The translations under genes were made by a program, and so were the position numbers. A stretch of 64,000 nt of DNA from Deinococcus sp. QL22 (GTDB lineage: Bacteria > Deinococcota > Deinococci > Deinococcales > Deinococcaceae), in assembly GCF_023370075.1 (NCBI RefSeq), contig NZ_CP097150.1, forward strand, positions 605,210 through 669,209, in the 5' to 3' direction. Shown here one piece after another: positions 8,480 through 17,150 of the stretch. The notes under the pieces were generated by a model, which did not search any database, was not told where the DNA came from, and was given only the letters and a program-made list of their open reading frames with translations. Each line of letters starts with the position of its first letter. Positions within the stretch are counted from its first letter, which is position 1.

Positions 8480-9370
8480 ATGAACCGTTTCCCCCTTTTG
8501 CTTGCTCTCCTCCTGGCGTCCAGTCCCTCGGCGCAACCCGCTCCGGCTCCCACGCCCGCGGCCCTGACCCAAGAGCGGGAGCTGACCCGGCGCGCTTTGA
8601 GCAGCGATTACGGCTCCATCAACGTCGAGGCGCAAATCTTGGTGGGCCAGCGCCCCTCTAAGCCGCTCGGGCCCCTGCCTAGTGTTCCCGCCAGTCGGCT
8701 GCTGGGCAGCATTATTCGCACCAGCGGTGGCCCCGAGTTCCCGAATACCCAAAGCCTGTATTTCGATAGCTCCGCCTCCCCGGCTCAGGTTCAGGCCGCG
8801 CTACAAACACAGCTCAAAGCGTTGGGATGGACGGCCTTTGCGTTTGGCCCTTTTGGGCCTTTCGAACAGGGCGGGTTTCAAGCGGAAGAGCAGCCCGCCG
8901 CACTGGCGTATTACCGGCTCGAGCAGCAAGTCAGCTTCGATGCTCAGCTTCGGCGGGTCGGTGCCGTCACGCGGGTGACACTGAACCTCAACCAAAACCC
9001 CAATCTCCGCGAGCAACTTCAGTTCCAAGATATGCGGCGGGCCGAGTTACCCACCAACCTTCCGGCCTTGCGGCCCCCCAGTGGGGCCAGCGTGCAGCCC
9101 AAGGGCACCGGGGGCGGCGGGGGCAGTTGGAACAGTTCGGCCTCCATCCAATCGTCCTCCACGGCGGCACAACTGCTTGGTGCCTACGGGACTCAACTGC
9201 AGGCCGCCGGATGGACGCTGCTGACCAAGAGTGTGACCGGCAAGACCGTGACCAGCGTGTGGCGCTTCTCGGACGTGGACCAACGGGAGGTAACGGGGGT
9301 GCTGACCCTGCAAACGCAGGCTCCCGGCCGCTACGCCGCCCAACTCGCCAGCTTGACGTTCAGAAATTGA
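8480..9370 (+). CDS. Secreted protein of unknown function, 296 aa
   Basis: GGAGG lies just before ATG 8480. Signal peptide MNRFPLLLALLLASSPSAQPAPA is followed by a Pro/Ala-rich mature start. Two similar halves are suggested: SSASPAQVQAALQTQLKALGWTA (about residues 97-120) and SSSTAAQLLGAYGTQLQAAGWTL (about 225-250). Each is a helix of the type X-Y-QL-ALGW seen in repeated periplasmic folds, and each is followed by beta-rich sequence. A Gly-rich linker (GTGGGGGSW) separates them. This looks like an internal duplication. I do not recognise the family. Confidence 0.8.
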   Translation: MNRFPLLLALLLASSPSAQPAPAPTPAALTQERELTRRALSSDYGSINVEAQILVGQRPSKPLGPLPSVPASRLLGSIIRTSGGPEFPNTQSLYFDSSASPAQVQAALQTQLKALGWTAFAFGPFGPFEQGGFQAEEQPAALAYYRLEQQVSFDAQLRRVGAVTRVTLNLNQNPNLREQLQFQDMRRAELPTNLPALRPPSGASVQPKGTGGGGGSWNSSASIQSSSTAAQLLGAYGTQLQAAGWTLLTKSVTGKTVTSVWRFSDVDQREVTGVLTLQTQAPGRYAAQLASLTFRN

Positions 9371-9660
9371 CCTGCGGCGGATCAGAGCACTGGCTTTCAA
9401 CAGCGGGGAAGCTCAGATCATGGCGGATGGATCAGAAACAGCAGCCCCGAGAGAAGCGGTCAGGCCTTGCAGGGTGAAAGGCTGTCAGGCTCAGTAGGTT
9501 GACGCCCCGGGTGGCTTGTCCAAGGGATCACACGAGACTTGGAACAGGCACCTGCACTCAGGAAGCCGGCCAGCCGTTGCTTCAGCCTGCGGGATCACGC
9601 AACAGCCGGGGCTCTCCCCAGCCACCTCCGCGGGGGTGAAGGCGTACCGACCCAGCAGTT

Positions 9661-9832
9661 CACGTGCTCGTGCAGCAGCGGCGAGAGCCTCCCCACGTCC
9701 TCACCCGTTCCGTCGCGTGGCTGTGGCGGAACGGGTAAGCGCTGGGGGCATCCGCACATCCAAACCACTTGGCGATACGCGGAGGTCAGCGGACACAGCA
9801 ATACGGCGCCATTGGTCGCTGGATCAGTTTGA
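9661..9832 (+). pseudogene. Relic of a tyrosine recombinase C-terminus
   Basis: Two adjacent frames together give the catalytic end of a phage-type integrase. First comes PPHVLTRSVAWLWRNG, which resembles the box PHxLRHxxAxxLLxxG. Then, one frame over, comes WGHPHIQTTWRYAEV, which resembles LGHxxIxTTxxYxHV, including the catalytic-type His and Tyr. The first part stops at 9738, and there is no upstream open frame for the rest of the protein. I infer an old, frameshifted integrase fragment. The remainder of 9371-9848 shows no gene. Confidence 0.4.
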
Positions 9833-9848
9833 CTTCACCCTGTAAAAG

Positions 9849-9854
9849 TAACTT
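9849..9854 (+). promoter_or_regulatory. -10 box of a leaderless transcript
   Basis: TAACTT lies 6 nt before ATG 9861 with no ribosome site between, the same arrangement as at 6277, 39681 and 56169. Confidence 0.4.
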
Positions 9855-9860
9855 CGCCTC

Positions 9861-10169
9861 ATGCGCCTCGTCCTGCCCGTTGACCGGTTCTCCACCTCAA
9901 CCCTGGTGCCCCACCTCAGTCTGCTGTGCAGCACCCTGTTGCTAGGAACAACCTTCGCGCAGCTGGCGACCTCGAATCAGACGAGGTTGCTGTTGGACGG
10001 CCAGGATCTGGGCACGGTCTCGTACACTCTCTCGGGCGGGCACGTGTTGTTGCGTCTGACTGCCTTCGCCTCCTTGGGCTGGACACCCGTCCTCGACCCC
10101 CACAACAAGGTGGTGGATCTGGCGGGGTGCGTGCGGGTGAGGACGACCGGCCGGGTTTGGGCACCTTGA
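9861..10169 (+). pseudogene. Truncated secreted protein with copper-amine-oxidase-N-like domain
   Basis: Starts with a hydrophobic segment ([17 protein letters not shown]) like a signal peptide. Then [37 protein letters not shown] follows, in the order strand, loop, LR-A-LGW, strand. This is the pattern of the copper amine oxidase N-terminal-like domain common in exported proteins of Gram-positive-type envelopes. The natural end of that domain should run further; instead the DNA runs into HU coding sequence in another frame (from about 10151). The ORF end is therefore probably an accident of a deletion junction. It has its own -10 box. Confidence 0.5.
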
Positions 10170-10288
10170 ACGTCAAAGCTAAGGCCGCACGTACCGGCGT
10201 GCGGCCCGGCACCAGCGAGAAGATTCAGATCCCTGCAGGTAAGAAAGTGGCCTTCAAGGTCGCCAGCACCCTCAAGAGCAGCCTTTAA
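10151..10288 (+). pseudogene. hup: 3' fragment of a histone-like HU gene
   Basis: The frame ending at 10288 reads [16 protein letters not shown], then [20 protein letters not shown] and VASTLKSSL. This is the beta-arm and C-terminal helix of an HU-family DNA-binding protein, of the type found in Deinococcus ([18 protein letters not shown] is nearly diagnostic). The N-terminal helical half is absent; upstream DNA belongs to the ORF at 9861. No start codon exists for the fragment itself. A strong terminator follows at 10306, probably the original hup terminator. Confidence 0.75.
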
Positions 10289-10305
10289 CGACCAGCAAAC
10301 GAACC

Positions 10306-10332
10306 AAGGCGGTGCTTCGGCACCGCTTTTTT
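10306..10332 (+). terminator. Rho-independent terminator
   Basis: GCGGTGC-TTCG-GCACCGC followed by six T residues: a perfect 7-bp stem with a UUCG tetraloop. Confidence 0.9.
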
Positions 10333-10551
10333 CGTTGCGAAACCCTGTTGCTCTTGTATTGATCAGTGCGATAGCGGTTCGCAAAGGGGAATGATCGTGT
10401 TTGCCAGCCTCATTCAATCTGTGCGCAGTAGCGGTTCCCGCGTTACAAGCCTGGACTCATCATCCTGTGATGGGACATGGCGTAAGTGGGTACCTTCGCT
10501 CGGTGAAACTGCAAGAGGGTGCTACGGAATCGACGCCATTGCTTTCAGTCG

Positions 10552-13188
10552 TCAGCGCCCGACCCGGCGGTGCAACTTGTCTTGGTACATTCGGCGGTCA
10601 CTGACCCGCAGCAAATCCCCACCACTTTGAGCATCCTCCGGGAAGCGGGCGATGCCGGAGCTGGCCCCTGTCTGTACGGCGCTCTCAACCTGAACCCGCG
10701 CAATGGCGGCTTTAATTCGCGCCTGCAGACTGTCGTCGTCGAGCGCACGCGCACTGATGACTGCAAATTCGTCTCCGCCGATTCGGTAGGCAGCTCCTAT
10801 CCCCTCAAACTCGGTGGCGAGGCTCTGGCCGAACGTCGATAAGAATTGATCACCACCGCCGTGCCCGAGCGAGTCATTCACCTGTTTCAGCCCATCTAAA
10901 TCAAACGACAGCACCACCAGACTCGTCTCGGTGGCGCGGGCCATGGAGATCGCTCTTTCCAAATCAGCCTCGAACGCCCGGCGATTGCGTAATCCGGTGA
11001 GGCTATCGGTCAGGGCCATGTGCTGCATGTGTTGGGCCGTGTGTTCGGCCTGCTCCCGGGCCAGCTCAAGCTCATGGGTGCGCTCGACCAACAAGTGCTC
11101 AAAGATCGAGAGCGCGTGCATGTTCTCCCCTGCGCCAACGGCAGATCGTCCAGTGAGTGCTGGCCTGCCCCTAGGTTCACCAACTCGCCCGTACTGTTGA
11201 GGTCTGGATCATTGAATACCGCTACTGCAGCCTCTACCACTGAGGGATCAAAGTGCACGCCGGACTGCTGCTGAATTTCTTCAATGGCCTCCTGCAGCGT
11301 CCAGGCCCGTTTGTAGGGGCGGGCCTGCGTGAGGGCGTCGAAGACATCCGCAATTGCCACGATCCGGCCACTCATCGGAATCTGCGCTCCACTGAGGCCG
11401 CGTGGATACCCGCCTCCATCCCAGCGCTCATGATGGGTCAGGGCGATTTCTTCTGCCAAACGCAGCAGTTCCGAGCGCCCGCCCGACAGAATTCGTGCGC
11501 CGATCAGGGTGTGGGTCTGCATCTGGGTGTACTGCTCTGGACTGAGTTTGCCGGGCTTGAGTAGCACGGTGTCTGGAATGCCAATTTTGCCCACGTCATG
11601 GAGCCGCGCCGCAATGCCGAGCACGCCTGCCCGCCGTTCTGACCAGCCGAGGGCGCGGGCAATTCGTGGTGGCTCGCCCCACACGCCGGGTATGCTCCCC
11701 AGTGGTGTCGTCGCGGTATTCTGCGGCCATAGCCAACCGGGTCACCACTTCATGCTGGGCGCGGGACAACTCAGAGGTGCGCTCCTGCACCAGTCGTTCA
11801 GCGGCCTGACGGGCCTCCTGTTCGACTTCTGTCCGGAGTTTGTAAACGGCGGCTTCGTGTCGGGCACGCTCGACTTCGAATTGGATGCTGAGGTTGCGGG
11901 TCTGCCGGTCACTCTCGGCGTTAAATAGCTCGCGCTCGATGCGCAGCAGGGCTGTGGCGTGATGCAAGGCCAGCTGAAAATCTTGCTGCGTTTCGTGCAG
12001 CTGCAGCAAGGCTTCGTGAATCTCCCCTTCCTCTTTTGGAGACTGGGTTTGAACGGCAAGTTCCAGCGCCACGCTGAGCTGTGTCAAGGCAGGGCTTGAG
12101 GCCCGCTGCTGAAAATACAGCTTGCCCAGATGCAGGCGGGCCTCCAACTCGCCCTGTGGATCGCCGATTTCTTGGGCAATCTCGAGGGCTTGCTGGTAGC
12201 TTTGCTGAGCTTCAGCCATGTCCCCGGTCTGTTCCGCCAAGAGTCCTAGGCTGTCGAGCGTCGACATTTCCCCGGCGCGGTAGCTGGTCTGGCGGCTGAG
12301 GCCCAGCGCCGCCTCCAGGTGGGTACGGGCCTCCAGGAACTGGCCAGTTTCTAAATAGAAGGTGCCCAGATTAAGTTGAGTGGACGCCTGTATCAATGGA
12401 TCTTGAGTGATCTCTGCTGATTGACAGGCAGAGTGCATCAGTTCAATCGCGAGGTCGCTGTCACCTTTTAAATAATGAACCCGGGCAAGATTGTGCAGGA
12501 CAGACGCCTGCGACCTTGAGTCATTCAAATGCTTTTGATTGAGCGTGTAGGCTTGCGATAAACTTGCCACTGCTTCGGAGTATTGCCCCAGCCATGTTTG
12601 AATGTTTCCCAGGTTGATCAGGCAATAGATCTGTCCAACGAAATGGCTCTGCTCTTCCCAAATATTCAGCGCTCTACGCAGTGAAGTGAGGGCTTCGGCC
12701 ACCTTGCCCTGAGTGTGCTGAACTCCAGCTAAATGATTTAAGGCCGTGGCGCGCGTGGCTTGCGCTGGGATATTTTGAAGATGACTGACGCGGTTGATCG
12801 CGGCATGGAGCAGTTGGTCGGCTTCATCAAGTTCCCCGAGATTGAGGCAGACTTTCCCCGCCAATTCTTCAGCGTTTGCCTGCTCTAACGGATCTGCTAA
12901 CTCCCCGTACAGTTGGATGGCGACACGGAGCCGGACGAGTGCTTCCGGCAGTTCACCGCAGACCAACAAAGACTGACCCAACAGCACTTCGGCTTTGGCC
13001 TGCGCCACCAGTGATCCTACAGTTTGGGCCTGTTGAGCATATTCACGCGCCAGAGGCAGGGCCCGCCTCGGGTCAGTATGGAGGAGAGCGGTTGCTGCCG
13101 CATGCAATCCTTCCAGCCGTAAAGCAATGGATGAGCTGGCTGGAGAATCCGTGTCGTACCGAGGCAAACTTCTACTCTGGCGGGTCAA
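10552..13188 (-). pseudogene. TPR / HD-GYP / GGDEF signalling protein with two single-base frameshifts
   Basis: Three consecutive frames make one ~878-residue protein. Residues ~30-400 are tandem TPR units (e.g. LHNLARVHYLKGDSDLAIE, QLNLGTFYLETGQFLEARTH), then a coiled coil (~400-455). An HD-GYP c-di-GMP phosphodiesterase domain (~470-660, [27 protein letters not shown]) and a GGDEF cyclase domain (~700-870, RIGGDEFAVI) follow. Frame 1 runs 13188 to about 11680, frame 2 to about 11130, then the first frame returns. Removing one C from the CCCC at 11677-11680 restores [13 protein letters not shown]. Adding one at the CCCC at 11127-11130 restores [13 protein letters not shown]. Both are homopolymer indels, so sequencing error is as likely as decay. 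TTG start; it follows the protease gene by 5 nt. Confidence 0.85.
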
Positions 13189-13193
13189 GGCAC

Positions 13194-14549
13194 TCAGTAC
13201 TTGATGGTGTTCTCTAGAAATTTCACCAGATCCAGGCGACCCTTAATCCCGAGCTGATCCTTGTACGCTTGATTGGCTCCGTTGTTGTACACATCAAATG
13301 CGTTCTCAGCTAATTTTTTGGTGACATCACTGATGGGCACCACCAGGGTTTGGCCAAACGCGAGGGCCAGACCTCCAGCCACCATGGGGGCCGCCTGTGA
13401 TGTGCCGCTCCAGGCCGCCAGCAGTTCGCCGGGAGCTGGGGCAAACACGTTTTCGCCGGGGGCCACGAGTTCCAGTTGAGACGCGTAGTTGGAGAAGCTG
13501 GACTTGATATCGCTGAGATTGACACTGCCGACGCTCAGCGAGTTGATGCCTAACGTAGCGGTGGCAGCGGGGTAGGTAATGCTACTGACGTTGGCATTGC
13601 CGGCCGATGAGACGATCAGCACGTTTCTGGCCGTAGCCCGCGCAATAGCTTCTTGCACGACCCTGGAATTGTCCTCGCTGCCCAGCGACAGGTTGATGAT
13701 TCGCGCACCTTTGGCCGTGGCCCAGTCAATGGCGCTGGCGACTGTCGCGACGTCTCCAGACCCATCTGGCCCCAAGACTCGTAGTGGCATAATTTTGGCT
13801 TTGGGAGCTACTTGCAAAATGATGCCAGCGACATTGGTGCCGTGTCCAAACCCGCCGACGCCGAGTGTGCCTTCTTCCTGAGGCACGTTGTCAGCGGCGT
13901 AAAAATCGCGCCAAGTGGAAGGATCGGACAGCGAGCCTTGGAAGGCCGAGTGCTTGAGATCGATCCCGGTGTCAATTACAGCGACCGTGACGCCCGCGCC
14001 CAAATTGGGGGCCATCATCTGGGCCTTCTCCAGTTCAATCTTGCGCCAGTTCTGGGTGTTTTCAGGAATGACGTTGTACATACCGCCAATCCAAATGCCT
14101 CGAGAACCGCCACTCCAGGCTAAGAAGTTGCCACCAATCCAGATGCCACGTGACCCGCTCATGGTCGCCGTTAGGGTGCCGCCGCCGCTAAAGACGTCCC
14201 GGTTGGATTCCATATACACGTTCCGGCCCCGCTGAGTGCTCAGCGCCTGCAGACCCTGGGCCTTGAGGGTGGTCGCGCCGCTCATGCCAAGTAATGCGAA
14301 GCAGGATTCGGCGTTGGATGCGGCACAACCCGTGTCGTCCCACGTCACCACCTCGCCACCCAGAGTGCTGGTGAGACTGCTCGGCGTGTCGCCGCTCTGC
14401 AGAGGCACACTCACGACAGAGTTGTAACGTTGAGCCACTTGACCCGGACGATCTGCAGTGAGGGGAGGAACGGTGGGCTGTCCAGCACACCCAATCAATA
14501 GGCCGGCGCAGAGGGTGGACAGAACAAATAAGCGGTGATGTTGCGGCAT
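13194..14549 (-). CDS. Subtilisin-like (S8) protease lipoprotein
   Basis: A 451-aa exported serine protease. The N-terminus MPQHHRLFVLSTLCAGLLIGCAG has a lipobox (LIGC), so the mature protein should be a membrane-anchored lipoprotein. Catalytic triad boxes are all present: Asp in AVIDTGIDLKHSAF (~190), His in GFGHGTNVAG (~233), Ser in SGTSQAAPMVAGG (~382). The prodomain region carries a peculiar duplication, GSRGIWIGGNF then GSRGIWIGGMY. AAGGAG precedes the ATG. It is probably co-transcribed with the TPR/HD-GYP/GGDEF gene beginning 5 nt downstream, so proteolysis and c-di-GMP signalling may be linked; this is inference. Confidence 0.92.
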   Translation of the reverse strand: MPQHHRLFVLSTLCAGLLIGCAGQPTVPPLTADRPGQVAQRYNSVVSVPLQSGDTPSSLTSTLGGEVVTWDDTGCAASNAESCFALLGMSGATTLKAQGLQALSTQRGRNVYMESNRDVFSGGGTLTATMSGSRGIWIGGNFLAWSGGSRGIWIGGMYNVIPENTQNWRKIELEKAQMMAPNLGAGVTVAVIDTGIDLKHSAFQGSLSDPSTWRDFYAADNVPQEEGTLGVGGFGHGTNVAGIILQVAPKAKIMPLRVLGPDGSGDVATVASAIDWATAKGARIINLSLGSEDNSRVVQEAIARATARNVLIVSSAGNANVSSITYPAATATLGINSLSVGSVNLSDIKSSFSNYASQLELVAPGENVFAPAPGELLAAWSGTSQAAPMVAGGLALAFGQTLVVPISDVTKKLAENAFDVYNNGANQAYKDQLGIKGRLDLVKFLENTIKY

Positions 14550-14990
14550 GCAGATTCTCCTTTCAAGGACGGAGCGTGCGAGACGATAGGCCTCAATGAG
14601 AAATATTTTTCAGAATACTAACGGGTCCATTACAAGATCCTCACACTACTCTATGGAGAAGCGCATTTTCACTGTTCCCACCTGCTGGTCTTAAGACGTG
14701 CACCGGAGTGCAAGTCTTTTAGATGCTGGAATGGGGGCGAGTTCAGCAGGTAGAGTTGAGCGGTGCGCGCGAGTCGGTCAGGAAGTCATACGGTCGGTGA
14801 AGTGAAGCCCCAGTGTCGTGAATTGCTGATCCAAATTTGCGATGCGGAAGATCTGACTCCCCGTCAAAACCCCTCAGGGCTATGAGAAAGTCGGCTCCTG
14901 TAACGGGTTCCGAACCCGTGACGCGCCTTGAAGTGCTTCCTCTACGATCGAGTGGCCTGATCCCAGCGGTGTGAAAGAGCACAATGAGCC
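14550..14990. other. Intergenic region without a supportable gene
   Basis: It holds the promoter side of the protease gene and of the AraC-type gene, which point away from each other. A short imperfect hairpin (AAGACGTGCACCGG / AGTGCAAGTCTT) lies at about 14693-14719. Short open frames here have no start signals or protein-like composition. Confidence 0.5.
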
Positions 14991-15440
14991 ATGACTGCGC
15001 CATCCGCCGCACCATCGCATCTGCACGACCTCGCGCGTCTGCGGCGTGTGCGAGACCGGATCGACCGGGACTATGCACAGCCCCTGGACGTTGAGGCGCT
15101 CGCCCACGGCATCCAGATGTCCGCTGGGCACCTCAGCCGCCAGTTCCGGCTGGCCTATGGGGAATCTCCGTACAGCTACCTGATGATACGGCGGATTGAG
15201 CGCGCCATGGCCCTGCTGCGCCGAGGCGACCTCCGTGTTACCGACGTCTGTTTTGAGGTTGGCTGCCGGTCACTGGGCACCTTCAGCACCCGCTTCACCG
15301 AGTTGGTCGGAATGTCCCCCAGCGCTTACCGACTGCACGCTGCGGGCGGCACGGCGGGACTGCCGCCCTGCGTGGCCAAGCAAGTCACGAGACCGATCAG
15401 GAATCGAGAAGCACCAAACTTAACATCAAGCCTAGAGTGA
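14991..15440 (+). CDS. AraC-family regulator, HTH domain only
   Basis: A 149-aa protein that is essentially one AraC DNA-binding domain (residues ~20-120). The first HTH is in LDVEALAHGIQMSAGHLSRQF, followed by AYGESPYSYLMIRRIERAM-LLR. The second HTH is in VTDVCFEVGCRSLGTFSTRF, then the signature GMSPSAYR. There is no N-terminal sensing domain. Its stop lies 5 nt before the VOC gene start, a pairing commonly seen in Actinobacteria and Deinococcus where a minimal AraC protein accompanies a glyoxalase-fold protein. It probably controls that gene. The last ~30 residues are unstructured. Confidence 0.9.
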   Translation: MTAPSAAPSHLHDLARLRRVRDRIDRDYAQPLDVEALAHGIQMSAGHLSRQFRLAYGESPYSYLMIRRIERAMALLRRGDLRVTDVCFEVGCRSLGTFSTRFTELVGMSPSAYRLHAAGGTAGLPPCVAKQVTRPIRNREAPNLTSSLE

Positions 15441-15445
15441 CGGCC

Positions 15446-15880
15446 ATGAACCTCTCCATTCACCAGACGTTCCTGCCGCACACCGACGCCGCTGCCTCAC
15501 TGGCCTTCTACCGCGACACCCTCGGCTTCACCGTACACAACGACGTCGGGTACAACGGCCTGCACTGGATCACGGTCGGCCCCGCCGGTCAGCCCAGCAC
15601 GTCCATCGTGCTCTTTCCGCCTCAGGCCACGCCGGGCATCACCGACAACGAGCGCCGCACCGTGGCCGAACTGATGGCCAAGGGCAGCTATGCCACCATT
15701 GTTCTGGCCACCACCGACCTCGACGGCACCTTTGACCGGGTGCAGGCCAGCAGCGCCGAAGTCGTTCAGGAACCAACGCTCCAACCGTACGGGGTGCGGG
15801 ACTGCGCCTTCCGTGATCCCGCAGGGAACTTGATCCGCATTCAGGAGGTTTCGGTACCACCCAGTGGAACTCAGGCCTGA
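15446..15880 (+). CDS. VOC-family (glyoxalase/bleomycin-resistance fold) protein
   Basis: A 144-aa protein with the two beta-alpha-beta-beta-beta modules of the vicinal oxygen chelate superfamily. Module 1 begins FLPHTDAAASLAFYRDTLGFTVHNDVG and module 2 includes LATTDLDGTFDRVQASSAEVVQEP, ending in YGVRDCAFRDPAGNLIRIQE. That last box is typical of this subfamily and carries a conserved metal-ligand-type Glu. Candidate functions include dioxygenase, lyase or antibiotic sequestration; sequence does not decide. ATG 15446 is preferred over GTG 15437. It is co-transcribed with the AraC-type gene. Confidence 0.9.
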   Translation: MNLSIHQTFLPHTDAAASLAFYRDTLGFTVHNDVGYNGLHWITVGPAGQPSTSIVLFPPQATPGITDNERRTVAELMAKGSYATIVLATTDLDGTFDRVQASSAEVVQEPTLQPYGVRDCAFRDPAGNLIRIQEVSVPPSGTQA

Positions 15881-15914
15881 GCACAGGGTCGTGGCCCTCA
15901 TAAGCCTATCGGCG

Positions 15915-16150
15915 GCGGTCTGTGGGGTTGGGTAGAGCAGACGCTTTTTGCAGTGGTGTTCTTGCTTGGGGTCTTTCCCGGCCCGCTAGACGGTGGCCGC
16001 CGGAGCCGCTACTCATTGCTGCTCATGGCGGGGGGCTGGGCCTGAGCTGGTGGATCGACACCTGCTTTTCATTCACGAACAATCCAGGGAACGTCTCCCC
16101 ACACAGCCCGATTGATCTAAGAGAATGCGGGCACCAAGTCAAATGAGTGC
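15915..16150 (+). pseudogene. Decayed duplicate of the small membrane protein at 4276-4464 and its 3' flank
   Basis: One frame reads VEQTLFAVVFLLGVFPGPLDGGRR, then LLLMAGG. After a short deletion and frame change it reads LGLSWW. This follows the intact protein (LTLMAVVLGFTLGPLDTGRR, LLFMAGVMA, LGLSWWVG) segment by segment. DNA identity continues past the stop: CTCCCCACA, CCCGATTGATCT and ATGCGGGCA all recur in the same order as on the minus strand of 4190-4260. This is a duplicated locus in opposite orientation, now disrupted. Confidence 0.75.
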
Positions 16151-16225
16151 GAAAAATAGGGGAAGAACCCCATTTCGTGAGCATCTTCTGCCTCAATTCT
16201 GCTCATCTCTGGCCCCCCCTCACCC

Positions 16226-16231
16226 TACTCT
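16226..16231 (+). promoter_or_regulatory. -10 box of a leaderless transcript
   Basis: TACTCT lies 6 nt before the GTG at 16238, supporting that GTG as the ancestral start of the relic gene that follows. Confidence 0.4.
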
Positions 16232-16237
16232 GGCCCT

Positions 16238-16499
16238 GTGCCCGCTCCACTCCCCAAATCAAACCCTCTGTACCTCGCCGCGGTTCAGCGCCTCGCCGAA
16301 GACCGCATTACCAGGAGATTGCGGCTTTCTTCGATCCAAGCTTGCTCCCGGCCATGATCGACGCCTATGTCGAGGGCTACTTGGACGGCAAGGTGCCCTC
16401 AGGATTCGATACGCCGAAAGCGCGGTCGCCGTTGCCTTCCTATTGGGCGACCGTGACCGCCTTGAGGGCAGCATCCTGAAGATCGACAAACTGGATTAG
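16238..16499 (+). pseudogene. Small gene of unknown function with two frameshifts
   Basis: From GTG 16238 the frame reads VPAPLPKSNPLYLAAVQRLAEDR. A second frame continues YQEIAAFFDPSLLPAMIDAY and VEGYLDGKVPSGFDT. A third ends AVAVAFLLGDRDRLEGSILK and IDKLD then stop at 16499. Joined, they give a protein-like chain of about 85 residues with a helical LLPAMIDAYVEGYLDGK core. The composition is far more protein-like than any single frame, so I infer a recently broken gene. Family not recognised. Confidence 0.45.
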
Positions 16500-16521
16500 G
16501 GGAGCGTCCACGGCCCCACTT

Positions 16522-16580
16522 CTATATGGCTGCCAACACCCGGCCTAGAACATGCGCGGTTTGTCGCTCCGTGGGTGTCC
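16522..16580 (-). pseudogene. C-terminal fragment paralogous to the relic at 16865-17150
   Basis: The minus strand reads RQTAHVLGRVLAAI then stop, nearly the same as RQHAHVLGRVLEQV then stop at 16865-16920. The shared DNA is CCTAGAACATGCGCG with matching flanks. Only the last ~15 codons are recognisable. Confidence 0.45.
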
Positions 16581-16676
16581 CTCGCTCCCCCCACCCCCGG
16601 ATTCTTGAGGCCAACTGAAGAGATTCTTGAGGCTCACTGAAGAGCTCTTTCTCGACTCAGACGCCACACTAGGGGC

Positions 16677-16868
16677 ATGAACGTATTCCCCGCTGTGTTG
16701 ATGGGCAGCGCTTGCGCCCTGAGCGTGGTGACGTTGCTCCTGCTGTTTACCGGCAATCTCTTGGCCATGACGGCCACCGCCGTCGCCGCGATCCTGCTGG
16801 CCGCCCTGGCCATTCCCAACCTTGACCAGCAAGAACAGGCCGAACACACCCGTCCGCTTGACGACTAG
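16677..16868 (+). CDS. Small membrane protein, 63 aa
   Basis: Two hydrophobic helices (VLMGSACALSVVTLLLLF, LLAMTATAVAAILLAALAI) are separated by a short TGN turn. A hydrophilic tail NLDQQEQAEHTRPLDD follows. The ATG follows AGGGG at close spacing. Topology suggests both ends on the same side of the membrane. No family is recognised and there is no operon partner: it lies between two relics of another gene. Confidence 0.6.
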   Translation: MNVFPAVLMGSACALSVVTLLLLFTGNLLAMTATAVAAILLAALAIPNLDQQEQAEHTRPLDD

Positions 16869-17150
16869 ACCTGCTCCAGCACCCGTCCTAGAACATGCGC
16901 GTGCTGCCGCGTGATGATCAAGCACTCGCCCGGCAAGTCGTCAGCTGAACGAATCCACAGCTCGAAGACCCCTTCCAGCCCGGTCTTCCGCATGGCCCAC
17001 GCTTACTCACTCTCGGCATCGCTATAACGCCCCTGCAGCTCCTGTTTTGGTAGCGTCACGAAGGTCACAGCTGCGCCTCCATCCTCGCCTGCACGTCCGA
17101 CGGCACCAAAAAGCTTCAAGCGCCGGAACAAGGCACTGACCGACGCAATA
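16865..17150 (-). pseudogene. Gene relic with an in-frame stop
   Basis: One minus-strand frame reads SVSALFRRLKLFGAVGRAGE, AAVTFVTLPKQELQGRYSDAES, then TAA, then AWAMRKTGLEGVFELWIR, SADDLPGECLIITRQHAHVL and GRVLEQV, stop. The continuity of protein-like sequence on both sides of the TAA argues for a nonsense-mutated gene of ~90 residues or the end of a longer one. No family is recognised. A second copy of its last codons lies at 16522-16580. The rest of 17151-17389 holds nothing supportable. Confidence 0.5.
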
